From Lacipirellula limnantheis (lineage in GTDB: Bacteria > Planctomycetota > Planctomycetia > Pirellulales > Lacipirellulaceae), in the NCBI RefSeq assembly GCF_007746075.1, contig NZ_CP036339.1, positions 6,504,028 through 6,568,027 on the forward strand: a stretch of 64,000 bases of DNA, written 5' to 3'. Shown here in pieces: positions 8,508 to 17,320 of this stretch (within the stretch, counting starts at the first letter, position 1; each line of letters opens with the position of its first letter). The notes below the pieces were generated by a model that was not told the origin of the DNA, did not search any database, and worked only from the letters and a program-made list of their open reading frames with translations. Position numbers and translations under genes: made by a program.

Positions 8508-9746
8508 ATGCGCCCCGCTCTCCGCTTGGCCCTCGCCCTCTGCATCGCCTTGGCGGCGCGCTCCGCGACGGCCCAGTCCTACGGCGTCGACCTCCGCAAC
8601 TCGCTGATGCCCGCTTCCGGCGCCATGGGCGGAACCAGCGTCGCCCGACCTCAGGACTTTCTCTCCGCCATCAACGGCAATCCGGCCGCCCTCACGCAAT
8701 ACCACGGCACCAATTTCACCGTCGGCAGCGCCTGGGCCGAAGGGACCTTCAACATCGACCAGACAGGTAACGTCCCCCTGCCCGGCATCACCCCCTTCAG
8801 CGCCAAGTCGCAAACACCCGGCACGGCCGTGCCCAACATCGGCGTCGCTCAGGAACTCACCGCCTACGGCTTGCCGGTCACCCTCGGCATGGCTCTGGTC
8901 GGATCGGCCGGCGCGGGAACCGACTTCCGCCAGGTCTCCGCCAGCAACGGCACCTCGACCTATCTCAGCATCCTTCAGTTCGCCCCTTCCGCCGCCGTCC
9001 AACTGACCGATCGTCTTTCGGTCGGCTCGACCCTCTTCGCCGGCGCCGGCTATCTCGACGGCCCGTTCGTCGGCGACGGCGCCATGACCAACGCCTACGG
9101 CATCCGCGGCGGGCTCGGCATGAGCTACGAGCTCACCGACGCCACATCACTAGGCGCTTACTATCAAACGCGCCAACATTTTCGCTTTCGCGACGCCGTG
9201 CGACTCGAACTTCTCAACGGCCAGTTCGAAGACTCGCGCGACGTTCAACTCGAGCTGCCGCGCACCGTCGGTCTCGGCATTGCCAACAGCAGCTTTCTCG
9301 ACGGCGACCTCTTGCTCGCCGCCGACGTGCTCTACCTGAACTGGAACGGCTCCGACCTCTTTGGCAACGTCTACCGCGACCAGTGGGTGATGCAGCTCGG
9401 TTCGCAGTACCAGCTCACCCGGCGCTGCAAGCTCCGCGCAGGCTATGCCTTGGCCCAAAATCCGATCGATCCGACGACCGGCGACTCGGTCGCCGGCATT
9501 CCCATCCCCGGCGGCGTCCCTGGCGTCAAATACCTGCAGGCCCAGCTGGCCGTCGTCGGCGAGCATCGCCTCTCCGGCGGCATTGGGTTCAGCGACGTCC
9601 TCCCTGGCGTCGACCTCGATCTGCTCGCTGGCGGCATGTTCCTCGGCTCCGACCAGCTCGGCGCCAACACGGCCGTCAGCGTCGAAAGCTACTGGGCCGG
9701 CCTCGGCCTCACGTGGCGCTTCGGTCGCGGCTCGGTCGCTCCGTAG
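8508..9746 (+). CDS. FadL/OmpP1/TodX-like outer membrane protein
   Basis: A 412-residue protein starting at ATG 8508, with a clear signal peptide (MRPALRLALALCIALAARS, cut near ATA-QS) and an upstream GAGGA. Mature residues SGAMGGTSVARPQDFLSAIN GNPAAL match the N-terminal plug region of the OmpP1/FadL long-chain fatty acid or hydrocarbon transporters. The remainder shows alternating short beta strands with G/S/D turns (for example GLGMSYELTDATSLGAYYQT) and ends with the strand SYWAGLGLTWRFGRG, a typical barrel end. It probably forms an outer membrane channel for hydrophobic compounds. The gene stands alone; its stop is 40 bases from a convergent membrane protein gene. Confidence 0.75.
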   Translation: MRPALRLALALCIALAARSATAQSYGVDLRNSLMPASGAMGGTSVARPQDFLSAINGNPAALTQYHGTNFTVGSAWAEGTFNIDQTGNVPLPGITPFSAKSQTPGTAVPNIGVAQELTAYGLPVTLGMALVGSAGAGTDFRQVSASNGTSTYLSILQFAPSAAVQLTDRLSVGSTLFAGAGYLDGPFVGDGAMTNAYGIRGGLGMSYELTDATSLGAYYQTRQHFRFRDAVRLELLNGQFEDSRDVQLELPRTVGLGIANSSFLDGDLLLAADVLYLNWNGSDLFGNVYRDQWVMQLGSQYQLTRRCKLRAGYALAQNPIDPTTGDSVAGIPIPGGVPGVKYLQAQLAVVGEHRLSGGIGFSDVLPGVDLDLLAGGMFLGSDQLGANTAVSVESYWAGLGLTWRFGRGSVAP

Positions 9747-9786
9747 GTCGGCGGCTCGGACAGCCCCCCTCGCCAACGCTCGCGCG

Positions 9787-10542
9787 TCACTTGCCGAGAT
9801 GCTCCAGCGCGTCAACGAACGGCGTGTTCGGAATTTGCAGGACCCCGACGAAGGGGCTTCGCAATTCCAGGATGAGAAAGATCGCGCCGGCGACTGACAG
9901 CGCGGCCAAAGCCACCGCCGCGATCACCGTGCCGTTGCGCGGGGCGAACATCCCGAAGCTCGCAAAGAGCACCGCGGTCCAAAACACCATGATGCAGATC
10001 AGCGGCATCGACGCCGATGCGGTCGCTTGCTCGTACTCCAGCCAGCGCAGCTCGCCGACTTCCAAACAGACCGACGTTGCCTGCGACTTCAGCGCCGTTT
10101 GCAAGTCCGACTTGGCCTGCAGCGCTTCGATCTCCCCGAGCAATTGCTCCGCGTGGACGGCCGTCGGATCGAGTACCGACTCTCCCATCTTGCTATGGGG
10201 CCACATCCGCTGCGCGACTTGCTCCACCACTTGTCGATATAGCGTCCGCACGTCGTTGGTCTCAGGACCAAAATTGGCGAGCAGGCGATCCAAGTAGAGC
10301 ACTTTGGCCGCCATCTCGGTGACGCCGCTGGCCTGCTTGTCGTACGAGTCCTTCGCCGAGGCGACCAGCAAACCCAGGATCAAAGCGGACATCGTCGCGA
10401 CGAAGCCCATCGTCACCTTGATGGTTTCTTTCGTGTCGGAGCTAAAGTGATGTTCCGGCAAGATGCGGCGCAAGAACATCCCGAACAAGGCTGCGCCAAA
10501 AACGAGCGCGAATACGAGCAGCAGGATGGTCGTCGTCGACAT
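9787..10542 (-). CDS. DUF4239 (bestrophin-like) membrane protein
   Basis: A 251-residue protein with two N-terminal hydrophobic helices (about residues 5-25 and 45-62) and two C-terminal helices (about 180-200 and 207-228), separated by a soluble helical domain. The pattern KETIKVTMGFVATMSALILG LLVASAKDSYDKQ, followed later by LRWLEYEQATAS, is characteristic of the DUF4239 family, which has been compared with bestrophin anion channels. No biochemical role is established. ATG 10542 is chosen; GTG 10545 is directly adjacent. Convergent with the porin gene. Confidence 0.82.
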   Translation of the reverse strand: MSTTTILLLVFALVFGAALFGMFLRRILPEHHFSSDTKETIKVTMGFVATMSALILGLLVASAKDSYDKQASGVTEMAAKVLYLDRLLANFGPETNDVRTLYRQVVEQVAQRMWPHSKMGESVLDPTAVHAEQLLGEIEALQAKSDLQTALKSQATSVCLEVGELRWLEYEQATASASMPLICIMVFWTAVLFASFGMFAPRNGTVIAAVALAALSVAGAIFLILELRSPFVGVLQIPNTPFVDALEHLGK

Positions 10543-11327
10543 CACTCAACTTTCCCCGTGGCCGTGCGGGCGACCGGCGCGGGGTTCTCCAGAGAACTGC
10601 CAGCGCCGTGCAGATGGTGAGCCATGGGCGGCGACGCGGTTCGCCCGAAAAAACCCATGCCCCAGCACGCATTTTATCTTATCGACGACCAGTCGCTGCA
10701 CTCAAGCAAGAGAAACGGCGCACACGCATTATCCGCCGGTTCTTGGCGCCCTCGCGTCCTGGCAGGAGCGCCTTCTGCAACTCGGGGTGGAAAATGCTTG
10801 TCAAGGCGGCCAATTTGGCCATCTCGTTTTTCCCCGCGCCCCATGAGATAATGCGGCCCGTGACGGAAGAGGCTAGTGCATCCGCTAGCCATCGATTCCC
10901 TGAGCTCGCTTCCTAGAAGGGAGAGGCGTCTGTTGGCCGAAAGCCGACCTCACTCCCAGCGGACCACGAATGACGTTGGCCTGCAGCCCGCAGAAAACCA
11001 ACTCAACGCGCCAGACGACAAACTGTCGCGATGCCAATTTTGTCGCGACAATGACCAAGGCCTTGGAGCACGCCGACTTACGACCATTTCACGCCCTTTC
11101 TGTCGCGAAGAATCGCTTTCGCGACAATTGGCGACACGACAGCCCGCGCCGCCGCGATCGGATTATCTTGTCGCGACACAATTCACGACGTCGAAGACCA
11201 GGCGACAATTGCAACTAATGACTGGAATTAGACTTAACGTCGCCTGCACTGCTTTTTGTCGCCAAGTTAGCCAGCGGCGACAGATGACGACAATTCTCAA
11301 ACTCTCAACCAATAGCAGACGCCACAC
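10543..11327. other. Long intergenic region without a convincing gene
   Basis: About 785 bases with no open frame I would call a gene; the frames present are short, lack ribosome sites and have low-complexity translations. The right-hand third (11023-11292) is packed with TGTCGC/GCGACA sites (separate entry). The left part has no strong hairpin or tRNA-like fold that I can see. Confidence 0.6.
11023..11292. promoter_or_regulatory. Cluster of TGTCGC/GCGACA sites, possible operator array
   Basis: Within 270 bases the hexamer TGTCGC or its complement GCGACA occurs at least nine times: about 11024, 11041, 11101, 11121, 11131, 11169, 11212, 11257 and 11277. Two copies are the perfect palindrome TGTCGCGACA (11041-11050 and 11169-11178), and others are near-palindromes such as TGTCGCGAAG and TTTCGCGACA. 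Several are followed by AATT. The array ends about 35 bases before the start of the first DUF1080 gene, so a role as transcription-factor binding sites for that gene is plausible. The binding protein is unknown. Confidence 0.5.
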
Positions 11328-12044
11328 ATGACGCTCACCCGACTCTTCGTCACCGTTGCCCTATTGTCGCTCGCGTCGACGGCTCCAGCCGCCGAGCCAG
11401 TCGCCAGCGCCGTCATCGACGGAACGGCCCCCGGCTTCCATCCCCTCGGCGAGGCCGACTTCACCAACGTCAATTGCGACGCCGACACCTGGACCTGGCG
11501 TGACGGCGTCGCCCACTGCACCGGCCAACCGGTCGGCGTCATTCGCTCGAAGCAGAAGTTCACCAATTTCGAGCTCGTCGCCGAGTGGCAACACCTCAAG
11601 GATGCCGGCAACTCCGGGATCTTCGTTTGGACCAGCGAAGCGGCGCTCGCCAATCTCAAGCCCGGCTCGCTTCCGCCCGGCGGCATCGAGGTGCAAGTCC
11701 TCGATCTCGGCTACACGAAGCAATTCGAGGAGTCGACCGGCAAGAAAGCCGATTGGTTTACCTGCCACGGCGACGTGTTTCCCGTCGGCGCCGCCAAGCT
11801 GAAGCCCTTCGCGCCCGTCGCTCCCGACGGCAACCGCAGCTTCCCGCGCAAAAACCTCAGCCGCGGCGTCGGCCAGTGGAACCACTACTACGTTCGCGCG
11901 ATCAACGGCGAGATCCGCCTCTGGGTCAACGGCGAGGAGGTCTCCGGCGGCAACGACGCCGACCCCAAGACCGGCTACCTCTGCCTCGAATCGGAAGGCT
12001 CGCCGGTGGAGTTCAAAAATATCCGCATTCGCGAGTTGCCGTAA
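11328..12044 (+). CDS. Exported DUF1080 (3-keto-disaccharide hydrolase-like) protein
   Basis: A 238-residue protein with a signal peptide (MTLTRLFVTVALLSLAST, cleaved near APAAEP). The rest is one DUF1080/PF06439 beta-jellyroll domain: FHPLGEADFTN, the tryptophan-rich WTWRDGVAHCTG, KQKFTNFELVAEWQH, the loop DAGNSGIFVW, GGIEVQVLD, and the closing block SEGSPVEFKNIRIRELP. Family members are concanavalin-like folds assigned to 3-keto-disaccharide hydrolysis or glycan binding; activity is not demonstrated for most. ATG 11328 has no strong Shine-Dalgarno site. A second DUF1080 gene follows after 139 bases and the two are probably related in function. The cluster of palindromic sites just upstream may control it. 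Confidence 0.85.
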   Translation: MTLTRLFVTVALLSLASTAPAAEPVASAVIDGTAPGFHPLGEADFTNVNCDADTWTWRDGVAHCTGQPVGVIRSKQKFTNFELVAEWQHLKDAGNSGIFVWTSEAALANLKPGSLPPGGIEVQVLDLGYTKQFEESTGKKADWFTCHGDVFPVGAAKLKPFAPVAPDGNRSFPRKNLSRGVGQWNHYYVRAINGEIRLWVNGEEVSGGNDADPKTGYLCLESEGSPVEFKNIRIRELP

Positions 12045-12082
12045 ACGATGACGACGAAGGCCCAGCATTGACGAAAGCTAAC

Positions 12083-12114
12083 CACTCCTCTGTGCTCTCT
12101 GTGCCTCCGTGTTT
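12083..12114 (+). repeat. Solo right arm of a family III repeat
   Basis: The words CTCTGTGCTCTCTGTGCCTC match the right arm of the full element at 12936-13024 (CTCTGTGCCCTCTGTG). No matching left arm is seen within 100 bases, so this looks like a decayed half-element between the two DUF1080 genes. Confidence 0.45.
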
Positions 12115-12183
12115 AATTCTTAAAACGCATAACCATTCATCCCTCAGAACAACCTACGACCAAGCACTCGAAGGAATCTCACT

Positions 12184-12867
12184 ATGCTCCGCTCTCTTCT
12201 CTGCATCGCCATGATCATCGCCGCCGCGCCGCTCCACGCCGAAGAGGAGGTCGTCGAACTCTTCAACGGCAAGAACCTCGACGGCTGGAAAGGCGATGCG
12301 AAGGTCTGGTCCGTCGAAGACGGCCTGCTTACCGGCAAGTCGCCCGCGGCCGAGGAGGACAAACTCAAGTCGAACACCTTCGCCATCTGGGACGGCGAGG
12401 TCGGCGACTTCGAACTGATCGCGGAATTCCGCCTTGAGGGCGACAACAACTCAGGCGTCCAGTACCGCGCCCAGGCCAATCCGAAGAACGGCCCTTACTC
12501 GATCGTCGGCTACCAGGCGGATATCCACCCGGCGGCGAACTACACCGGCATGCTCTACGACGAGGGGGGTCGCGGCATCGCCGCCGAGCGCGGGCAAAAG
12601 GTCACGCTGAAGGCCGACGGCAAGAACGAGGTGAAGCCGCTCGAAGGCAAGTTTGATCCCGTCGACCTCTCCGCATGGACCACCCTCGAAGTGAAGGCTG
12701 TCGGCAACCGACTGGTCCACAAGATCAACGGGGACGTCACGGTCGACGTCACCGACGAGGACCCGCAGAACGCCGAAGCCAAGGGTCTGCTCGCCCTCCA
12801 AGTCCACGCCGGTCCAGACATGAAGGTCCAGTATCGGTCGATCAAGCTGAAGAAGCTCGATAAATGA
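12184..12867 (+). CDS. Exported DUF1080 (3-keto-disaccharide hydrolase-like) protein
   Basis: A 227-residue paralogue of the preceding gene, with a signal peptide (MLRSLLCIAMIIAAAPLHA, cut before EEEVVE). The domain order is textbook DUF1080: ELFNGKNLDGWKG, VWSVEDGLLTGKS, DFELIAEFRLEGDNNSGVQY, a SIVGYQADIHPAANYTGMLY strand pair with YDEGGRG, then WTTLEVKAVGNRLVHKINGD and a final VQYRSIKLKKL. This copy keeps the canonical features more fully than the upstream paralogue. Predicted periplasmic or extracellular carbohydrate-active protein; the assigned reaction rests on family annotation only. Confidence 0.9.
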   Translation: MLRSLLCIAMIIAAAPLHAEEEVVELFNGKNLDGWKGDAKVWSVEDGLLTGKSPAAEEDKLKSNTFAIWDGEVGDFELIAEFRLEGDNNSGVQYRAQANPKNGPYSIVGYQADIHPAANYTGMLYDEGGRGIAAERGQKVTLKADGKNEVKPLEGKFDPVDLSAWTTLEVKAVGNRLVHKINGDVTVDVTDEDPQNAEAKGLLALQVHAGPDMKVQYRSIKLKKLDK

Positions 12868-12935
12868 CGGCCCTTTGCCTGAGAAGCCAGTTCAACCGCC
12901 GTCATTCTTGAAAATGCTCAGCGGTTAATGATTTA

Positions 12936-13024
12936 GCCACAGAGAACACCGAAAGCACGGAGCAAAGCGAAAGGAGACGATCCTCTGGTCGTCTTCTCTG
13001 TGCCCTCTGTGTTCTCTGTGGTAA
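12936..13024. repeat. Imperfect inverted repeat, family III
   Basis: The left arm GCCACAGAGAACACCGAAAG (from 12936) is the inverse of the right arm CTCTGTGTTCTCTGTGG (ending about 13021). The middle contains a short mirrored ACGATCCTCTGGTCGTC. It lies between the second DUF1080 gene and the convergent FecR-like gene, so it could act as a bidirectional hairpin in transcripts. Confidence 0.7.
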
Positions 13025-13081
13025 GTGAGCATGGCGATAGCCTTTGAATAAGCTTCGAAGCCCGGGACTGCTAGACGGCAA

Positions 13082-15631
13082 TCACTTCTTCGGCTCGACC
13101 AAGAGCTCGCCCTTTTCCAACCGATCCCAATGATGCCGCAAGGCGCGTTTGCGCTGGGCGTCGTTTTGCTCAGGACGATAGTTGCCGAAGAGGCGCTTGC
13201 CGGTGATTTCGTCCCAGTTGTACGAAGCAAGGACCCGATAGGTCAGATCGTCGTCATCCATCCAGCGAATGATGCGCACCAGCGCGCCGTTCTTTACTTC
13301 GTCGCGCGTCGCGCCGATCGTCGCCGCGTCGAAGCCGAGTAGCAGCTCCATCAAGTCCTCGGCCGCGTCCTGCCCGCGCTCCAACGCGAAGGCTGCAGCG
13401 ATGCCGTCGGCGGCCGTCGGATCGCGGGCAATCGCCTGACGCAGCTCGTCGACTTGCGAGCGCCACGAAGCGCGTTGATTCGGATCATTCAGCGCGCTCA
13501 CCAAGGCGTCGTACAACCCGACGTAAGCGCCGCAGCGCGCGGCCAGCGCACGGACCTCGGTGCGGCGGCCGCGGTCAGTGCGGTCGCTCAGTTCCAGCAG
13601 CTTGATGTTCACCGGCTCGCCCGCCACGAGCGCCTCGGCGATGGCGTCGCGGGCCGTCCGTTCCGTTGCCGTAATCTGTTCGCGATCGACCCAGCTCGGC
13701 AGATTCTCGATCGCCACTGGCGCCGTGTCGACGCCGTCGACGGTCGTCCATGTGGCCGGCGCTTCGACCTTCTCGCCGTTCCATTCGATCGATCCGCTCG
13801 TGAGATACCAAGAGGCCTCGGCGGGCGCAGGCTGACGATTCAGCGCGGGGCCCGGGACGAAGATGCGACGCACCTCCACCGCCAAACTCGACGACGAACC
13901 GAGCTGCACGACTCGATCCTCGTCTGCCAGCGCCAGTTCGACGCGATTGCCGTTCAGGCCCGAGTTGACGATCACCTGCCCGTACGGAATGCGGAGTCCC
14001 AACTCCGCCGCGTCGGTCCCCGCCCCGGCGCCCGGCGCCAGGACTTCGACCTCGGCGCCGCCGCTGAGATAGACGTTCGCGTCGGCCAGCACCACATGCG
14101 TCCGGAACGTCGGCAGCGACATCAGCGTCTCGCCAGCCGCGATCGGCGTGCGAGCCGCGACGCGCTTCCAGACATTCTCCTTACCGTCCAAACGCAACAG
14201 CACGTCGTTGTTGCCCAGGTAGGCGCCGATCGGCTTCACCTCGCCCGGCTTCACGCTGGGGTCGGCTTCCTCGCCGGCAGGCGTTACGACCGTTGGCGGC
14301 GCCAGCGTATCGCTCCCGGGCGTCATCGCCGCCGCCGCATCCGCGACCTGCGCCGGACCAGGCGGCGCCGCGACTGCGGCGGCGTCGCCGGGGGTCGGCG
14401 TCGTCGGTTCGCCCGCCATGGGAGGCGCCGGAGGCGTTGGTCCTTCGGCCGTCGCTAACGAAGCCGCTGCCGCGTCAGCAGGCGCCTCGCTCGCCGCCGC
14501 GGCTTCCGTCGCGGGGCCAAGCGTCATCTCGCTCGCGTCGGGGACGCTTCCCTCGGCAGCCATCGGGGTCGACTCGGCCACGATCGGGGCCATCGTCGCC
14601 TCGGTCGGCGGCGCCGCTTCCGCGGCGACCTCTCCCGCCACGGCGCCCGCGACTTCCGCGCCAGGCGCGCTCGGCAGATCGAGCGGCGGCGCCTCCAGCG
14701 TGCCGTCGGCCGGCGGAACGGCAGCCTCGGTCGCCTCTCCCACCACTGGCGGCAATGTTGGCGCTCCACTCGGCGTGAACGCGGGCGCTTCGCTATCGCT
14801 CGTCGTCGTCGCGCCGTCGGTTGCCGGCGCGGCTGCCGCATCGGCCGTCGCGCTCTCCGCGGCCGGCGCGGCAAGGTCGCCCACGGCGACGTCGCCGGTC
14901 ACCTTGTCGACGCCGCCCATTGCCGCCACCTCCGACGGCGTCTCCGCCTCTGGCTGCGGCCACGCCAGCCAGACGGCGACGCCGCCGATGACAAATGCCA
15001 ACAGCGTTGCCATGACCGCTCGCCGCGAACGACGACGCTGCCGCACGGCGGCCAGCATGTAATCAGGAACGGCCGCCTCGTCGGGATCTACCGGCGGCCG
15101 CGACGAGACGGGCGGAGCGACCGGAGCCGCGGCCACGGGCGGCGTGGCCGACGAGTTCACCGGCGTGGCGTGGGCCGGCTCGATCCGCACCTGCTGCGGC
15201 GCCGCGGCCGGCGCCTGGGCCAGACCATACAACCGCTGACGCAGGTCGGCGTCGACTTCGGCCGGTTCGCCCAGCACCATCGTCAAAATGTGATGGCAGG
15301 AGGCTGCTTCGGCTAGCAGCATGTCCGCGTTGTTGCCCGCTTCGAGGCAGCTCCGCTCAAAGTCAGCGACTGCATCGGGGCTCAGCGTGCTGTCCAGGTA
15401 CTCCGACGTCGTATTGGCGTCGAGCGCCGCCGAATCGCCATGCAGGTCGCCGCTTTCGGCCGCCAGTACCTCAGGCGCCGACAGTCGCAGCCGCCGCACG
15501 GCATCCCGCGAACGGTGAATCAGCTCGGTCGCAAAGGGGCTCGATTCGATCTTGCGACCAAGATCTTCTTGATCGGCCGGATCGAGAACGTCGTCCATGT
15601 AGGCCAGCAGGGTGCGTAGCGTAAGACGCAT
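13082..15631 (-). CDS. Large single-pass membrane protein with anti-sigma-like head and FecR-like domain
   Basis: An 849-residue protein. Residues 1-135 hold two anti-sigma-like helical units: LRTLLAYMDDVLDPADQEDL and a second copy starting near TTSEYLDSTLSPDAVADFER. A single membrane helix lies at about 205-225 (MATLLAFVIGGVAVWLAW) after an arginine cluster. Residues about 226-445 are an extreme Ala/Pro/Thr/Glu low-complexity stalk. Residues about 455-650 are beta-rich and look FecR-like (LLRLDGKENVWKRVAAR, then AGETLMSLPTFRTHVVLADA, GQVIVNSGLNGNRVELALAD). The tail is helical. No sigma factor lies beside it, so the partner is elsewhere or it serves as a structural envelope sensor. I do not recognise a named family. 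Confidence 0.75.
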   Translation of the reverse strand: MRLTLRTLLAYMDDVLDPADQEDLGRKIESSPFATELIHRSRDAVRRLRLSAPEVLAAESGDLHGDSAALDANTTSEYLDSTLSPDAVADFERSCLEAGNNADMLLAEAASCHHILTMVLGEPAEVDADLRQRLYGLAQAPAAAPQQVRIEPAHATPVNSSATPPVAAAPVAPPVSSRPPVDPDEAAVPDYMLAAVRQRRRSRRAVMATLLAFVIGGVAVWLAWPQPEAETPSEVAAMGGVDKVTGDVAVGDLAAPAAESATADAAAAPATDGATTTSDSEAPAFTPSGAPTLPPVVGEATEAAVPPADGTLEAPPLDLPSAPGAEVAGAVAGEVAAEAAPPTEATMAPIVAESTPMAAEGSVPDASEMTLGPATEAAAASEAPADAAAASLATAEGPTPPAPPMAGEPTTPTPGDAAAVAAPPGPAQVADAAAAMTPGSDTLAPPTVVTPAGEEADPSVKPGEVKPIGAYLGNNDVLLRLDGKENVWKRVAARTPIAAGETLMSLPTFRTHVVLADANVYLSGGAEVEVLAPGAGAGTDAAELGLRIPYGQVIVNSGLNGNRVELALADEDRVVQLGSSSSLAVEVRRIFVPGPALNRQPAPAEASWYLTSGSIEWNGEKVEAPATWTTVDGVDTAPVAIENLPSWVDREQITATERTARDAIAEALVAGEPVNIKLLELSDRTDRGRRTEVRALAARCGAYVGLYDALVSALNDPNQRASWRSQVDELRQAIARDPTAADGIAAAFALERGQDAAEDLMELLLGFDAATIGATRDEVKNGALVRIIRWMDDDDLTYRVLASYNWDEITGKRLFGNYRPEQNDAQRKRALRHHWDRLEKGELLVEPKK

Positions 15632-15818
15632 GGGATGCTCTTGAGGATTGAATGCTCGGGCGTGGGAGAGCGAGGCAAAGGCGCGCTCCGACGGGCGACA
15701 AACTCGCCGCCACTGGTGTTAGTGGGGGTGCCGCGGAGAGTTCGTGCAGAAAAATCGCCGCAACTGGGGAATTTTCTGAGGAAGGCCAGCTAGCGCAGTG
15801 CTGTTGGCGCTCGCCCGC

Positions 15819-16157
15819 CTAGGCAGCGAGTCGGCGATCAACGCCGGTCCGCCGTTCGCGCCCGGCGCGCCGTTCGACGAAGTACGCCGTCGCCCGGCTA
15901 ACCGCCAGTTCGCGGACGTGCGCTGGAAAGGCGAGCAGAAAGAGCACCGAGACCCCCAGCTGCAGCGCGGCGACGACGCCCGGATGGATCGCCAGCGGGG
16001 CCGACTCGTCCCGCGCCTCGACGACGATCCGCGATTCCCATCCATCGCTGGTACGAACCCAGTCGCTGCTCGCGGGCTTGCCGACCGCTCGCTCGCCGGC
16101 GCTGATCCAGCCGCTGACGGCGGCGACAATCAGAATCACAAGCAGGCGGCGAAACAT
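15819..16157 (-). CDS. Small exported/membrane hypothetical protein
   Basis: A 112-residue protein with an N-terminal signal or membrane helix (MFRRLLVILIVAAVSGWISA) and a second hydrophobic segment (GVVAALQLGVSVLFLLAFPA, about residues 59-78), ending in an arginine-rich tail. ATG 16157 is preceded by AGGAG at a spacing of eight bases, which is why I prefer this frame over overlapping longer frames without signals. It lies 187 bases upstream of the FecR-like gene on the same strand. Function not recognised. Confidence 0.6.
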   Translation of the reverse strand: MFRRLLVILIVAAVSGWISAGERAVGKPASSDWVRTSDGWESRIVVEARDESAPLAIHPGVVAALQLGVSVLFLLAFPAHVRELAVSRATAYFVERRAGRERRTGVDRRLAA

Positions 16158-16752
16158 CGGCGGGGCTCCTGGTTGAAGACCCCGATTTGCAAGGCTCGTG
16201 CCCGACTCGTTCCGTGGCAGTCCGCGGGCTCCCCACCGACGTTACCCAGGCCCGATTGCGAGCGCCAGCGCGATTTCCCTCGATGTGGCAAGGACGCTGG
16301 CGGTTGTCAACTCGCCACATCATCCCCCTGAGGCTGTGGCGAAAAGTGAACGCGTTACGAGCAGCCCCAGCCCGGCAATGTGGCAGCCGCTGCGCGGCGC
16401 CTGCCCTGCGTCAAACCACTATGACTTGCCTCTGACCGTCGGCAACCGAGCCCACCGGTTCGTCGGCATAGTTTGCCTCCGCGGCGAGTCCCATAACATC
16501 GTTCAACTCGTTTTTTCGATCGTTTCTGCTTGCGCCGGAGAGAGTTACAACTTGATCTGCACCCGCGCCGCCGCCGCGCGCCGAACAGCGTGTAGTATTA
16601 GCTAGCTCATCGTGCGGCGCGTGAATTGAGACTCGTCCTCCACCGCCGAACTTGTCAGCGTTTTCGGCCCAGGGTTTGCATCCTTCCGGAGTCGAATCGG
16701 GCACTCGGAACTGCTCGGCTCGTCCCAGAACCAGCAAACTTCGGCGGCCATC
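16158..16752. other. Intergenic region, no gene recognised
   Basis: About 595 bases between divergent genes. Frames here are short and composition-driven. A run near 16676-16705 (GGTTTGCATCC through GTCGAATCGGG) superficially recalls a tRNA T-arm but no cloverleaf can be built. I see nothing else to annotate; promoters of both flanking genes should lie here. Confidence 0.5.
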
Positions 16753-17295
16753 ATGCTCCGTTTCAGCCCCTCAACTGACATGACGACCGAAGCGCGAACT
16801 CACTTGCGACGCGTGTGCACCGAAGCCGAAGGGTACCTGGAGCTGGGCATGCCGGAGTATGCCCTGGCTTCGCTGCAGCGTTGGGGCCAGCATGTCCACG
16901 GCGACGCTCGCGGCTGCTACCTGCTGGGCGAAACGTTGCGTGAACTCGAGCGCTATCGCGAAGCCATCTTTCCGCTGCGGCGCTGCCTGGAACTGATACC
17001 CGACGATATCCACGTCGCCATGGCGCTAGGCTGGTGCTTCAAGCGCGTGGGGCAGCTCGACGAGGCGATCGGAGCGCTCGAACACGCCGTCGCAGTCGAT
17101 CCCAGCGAAGCCGTGCTCCACTACAATCTCGCTTGTTACTGGAGTCTGGCCCGCAACCGCCGTCGCGCGTTGCAATGCCTGGCTCACGCGTTGGAGATCG
17201 ACGGCAACTTCCGCGAGATGGTCTGCGACGAACCCGACTTCGATCCGATTCGGACCGATCCGCTGTTCCAGGCGCTCACCGCGACAGTCGGCTGA
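16753..17295 (+). CDS. TPR-repeat protein
   Basis: A 180-residue cytoplasmic protein made of about three to four tetratricopeptide repeats: EAEGYLELGMPEYALASLQR, GCYLLGETLRELERYREAIF, VAMALGWCFKRVGQLDEAIG and LHYNLACYWSLARNRRRALQ. The C-terminal segment MVCDEPDFDPIRTDPLFQAL resembles the endings of other bacterial TPR proteins. It probably acts as a protein-protein interaction adaptor; no partner is evident. ATG 16780 is an equally possible start, since neither has a clear ribosome site. It is convergent with the anti-sigma gene. Confidence 0.8.
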   Translation: MLRFSPSTDMTTEARTHLRRVCTEAEGYLELGMPEYALASLQRWGQHVHGDARGCYLLGETLRELERYREAIFPLRRCLELIPDDIHVAMALGWCFKRVGQLDEAIGALEHAVAVDPSEAVLHYNLACYWSLARNRRRALQCLAHALEIDGNFREMVCDEPDFDPIRTDPLFQALTATVG

Positions 17296-17320
17296 GTTGG
17301 TCGTTACACGCGGCTCGCCG

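Noticed and set aside
16676..16705. tRNA-like T-arm word
   Set aside because: No acceptor, D or anticodon stem can be assembled around it.
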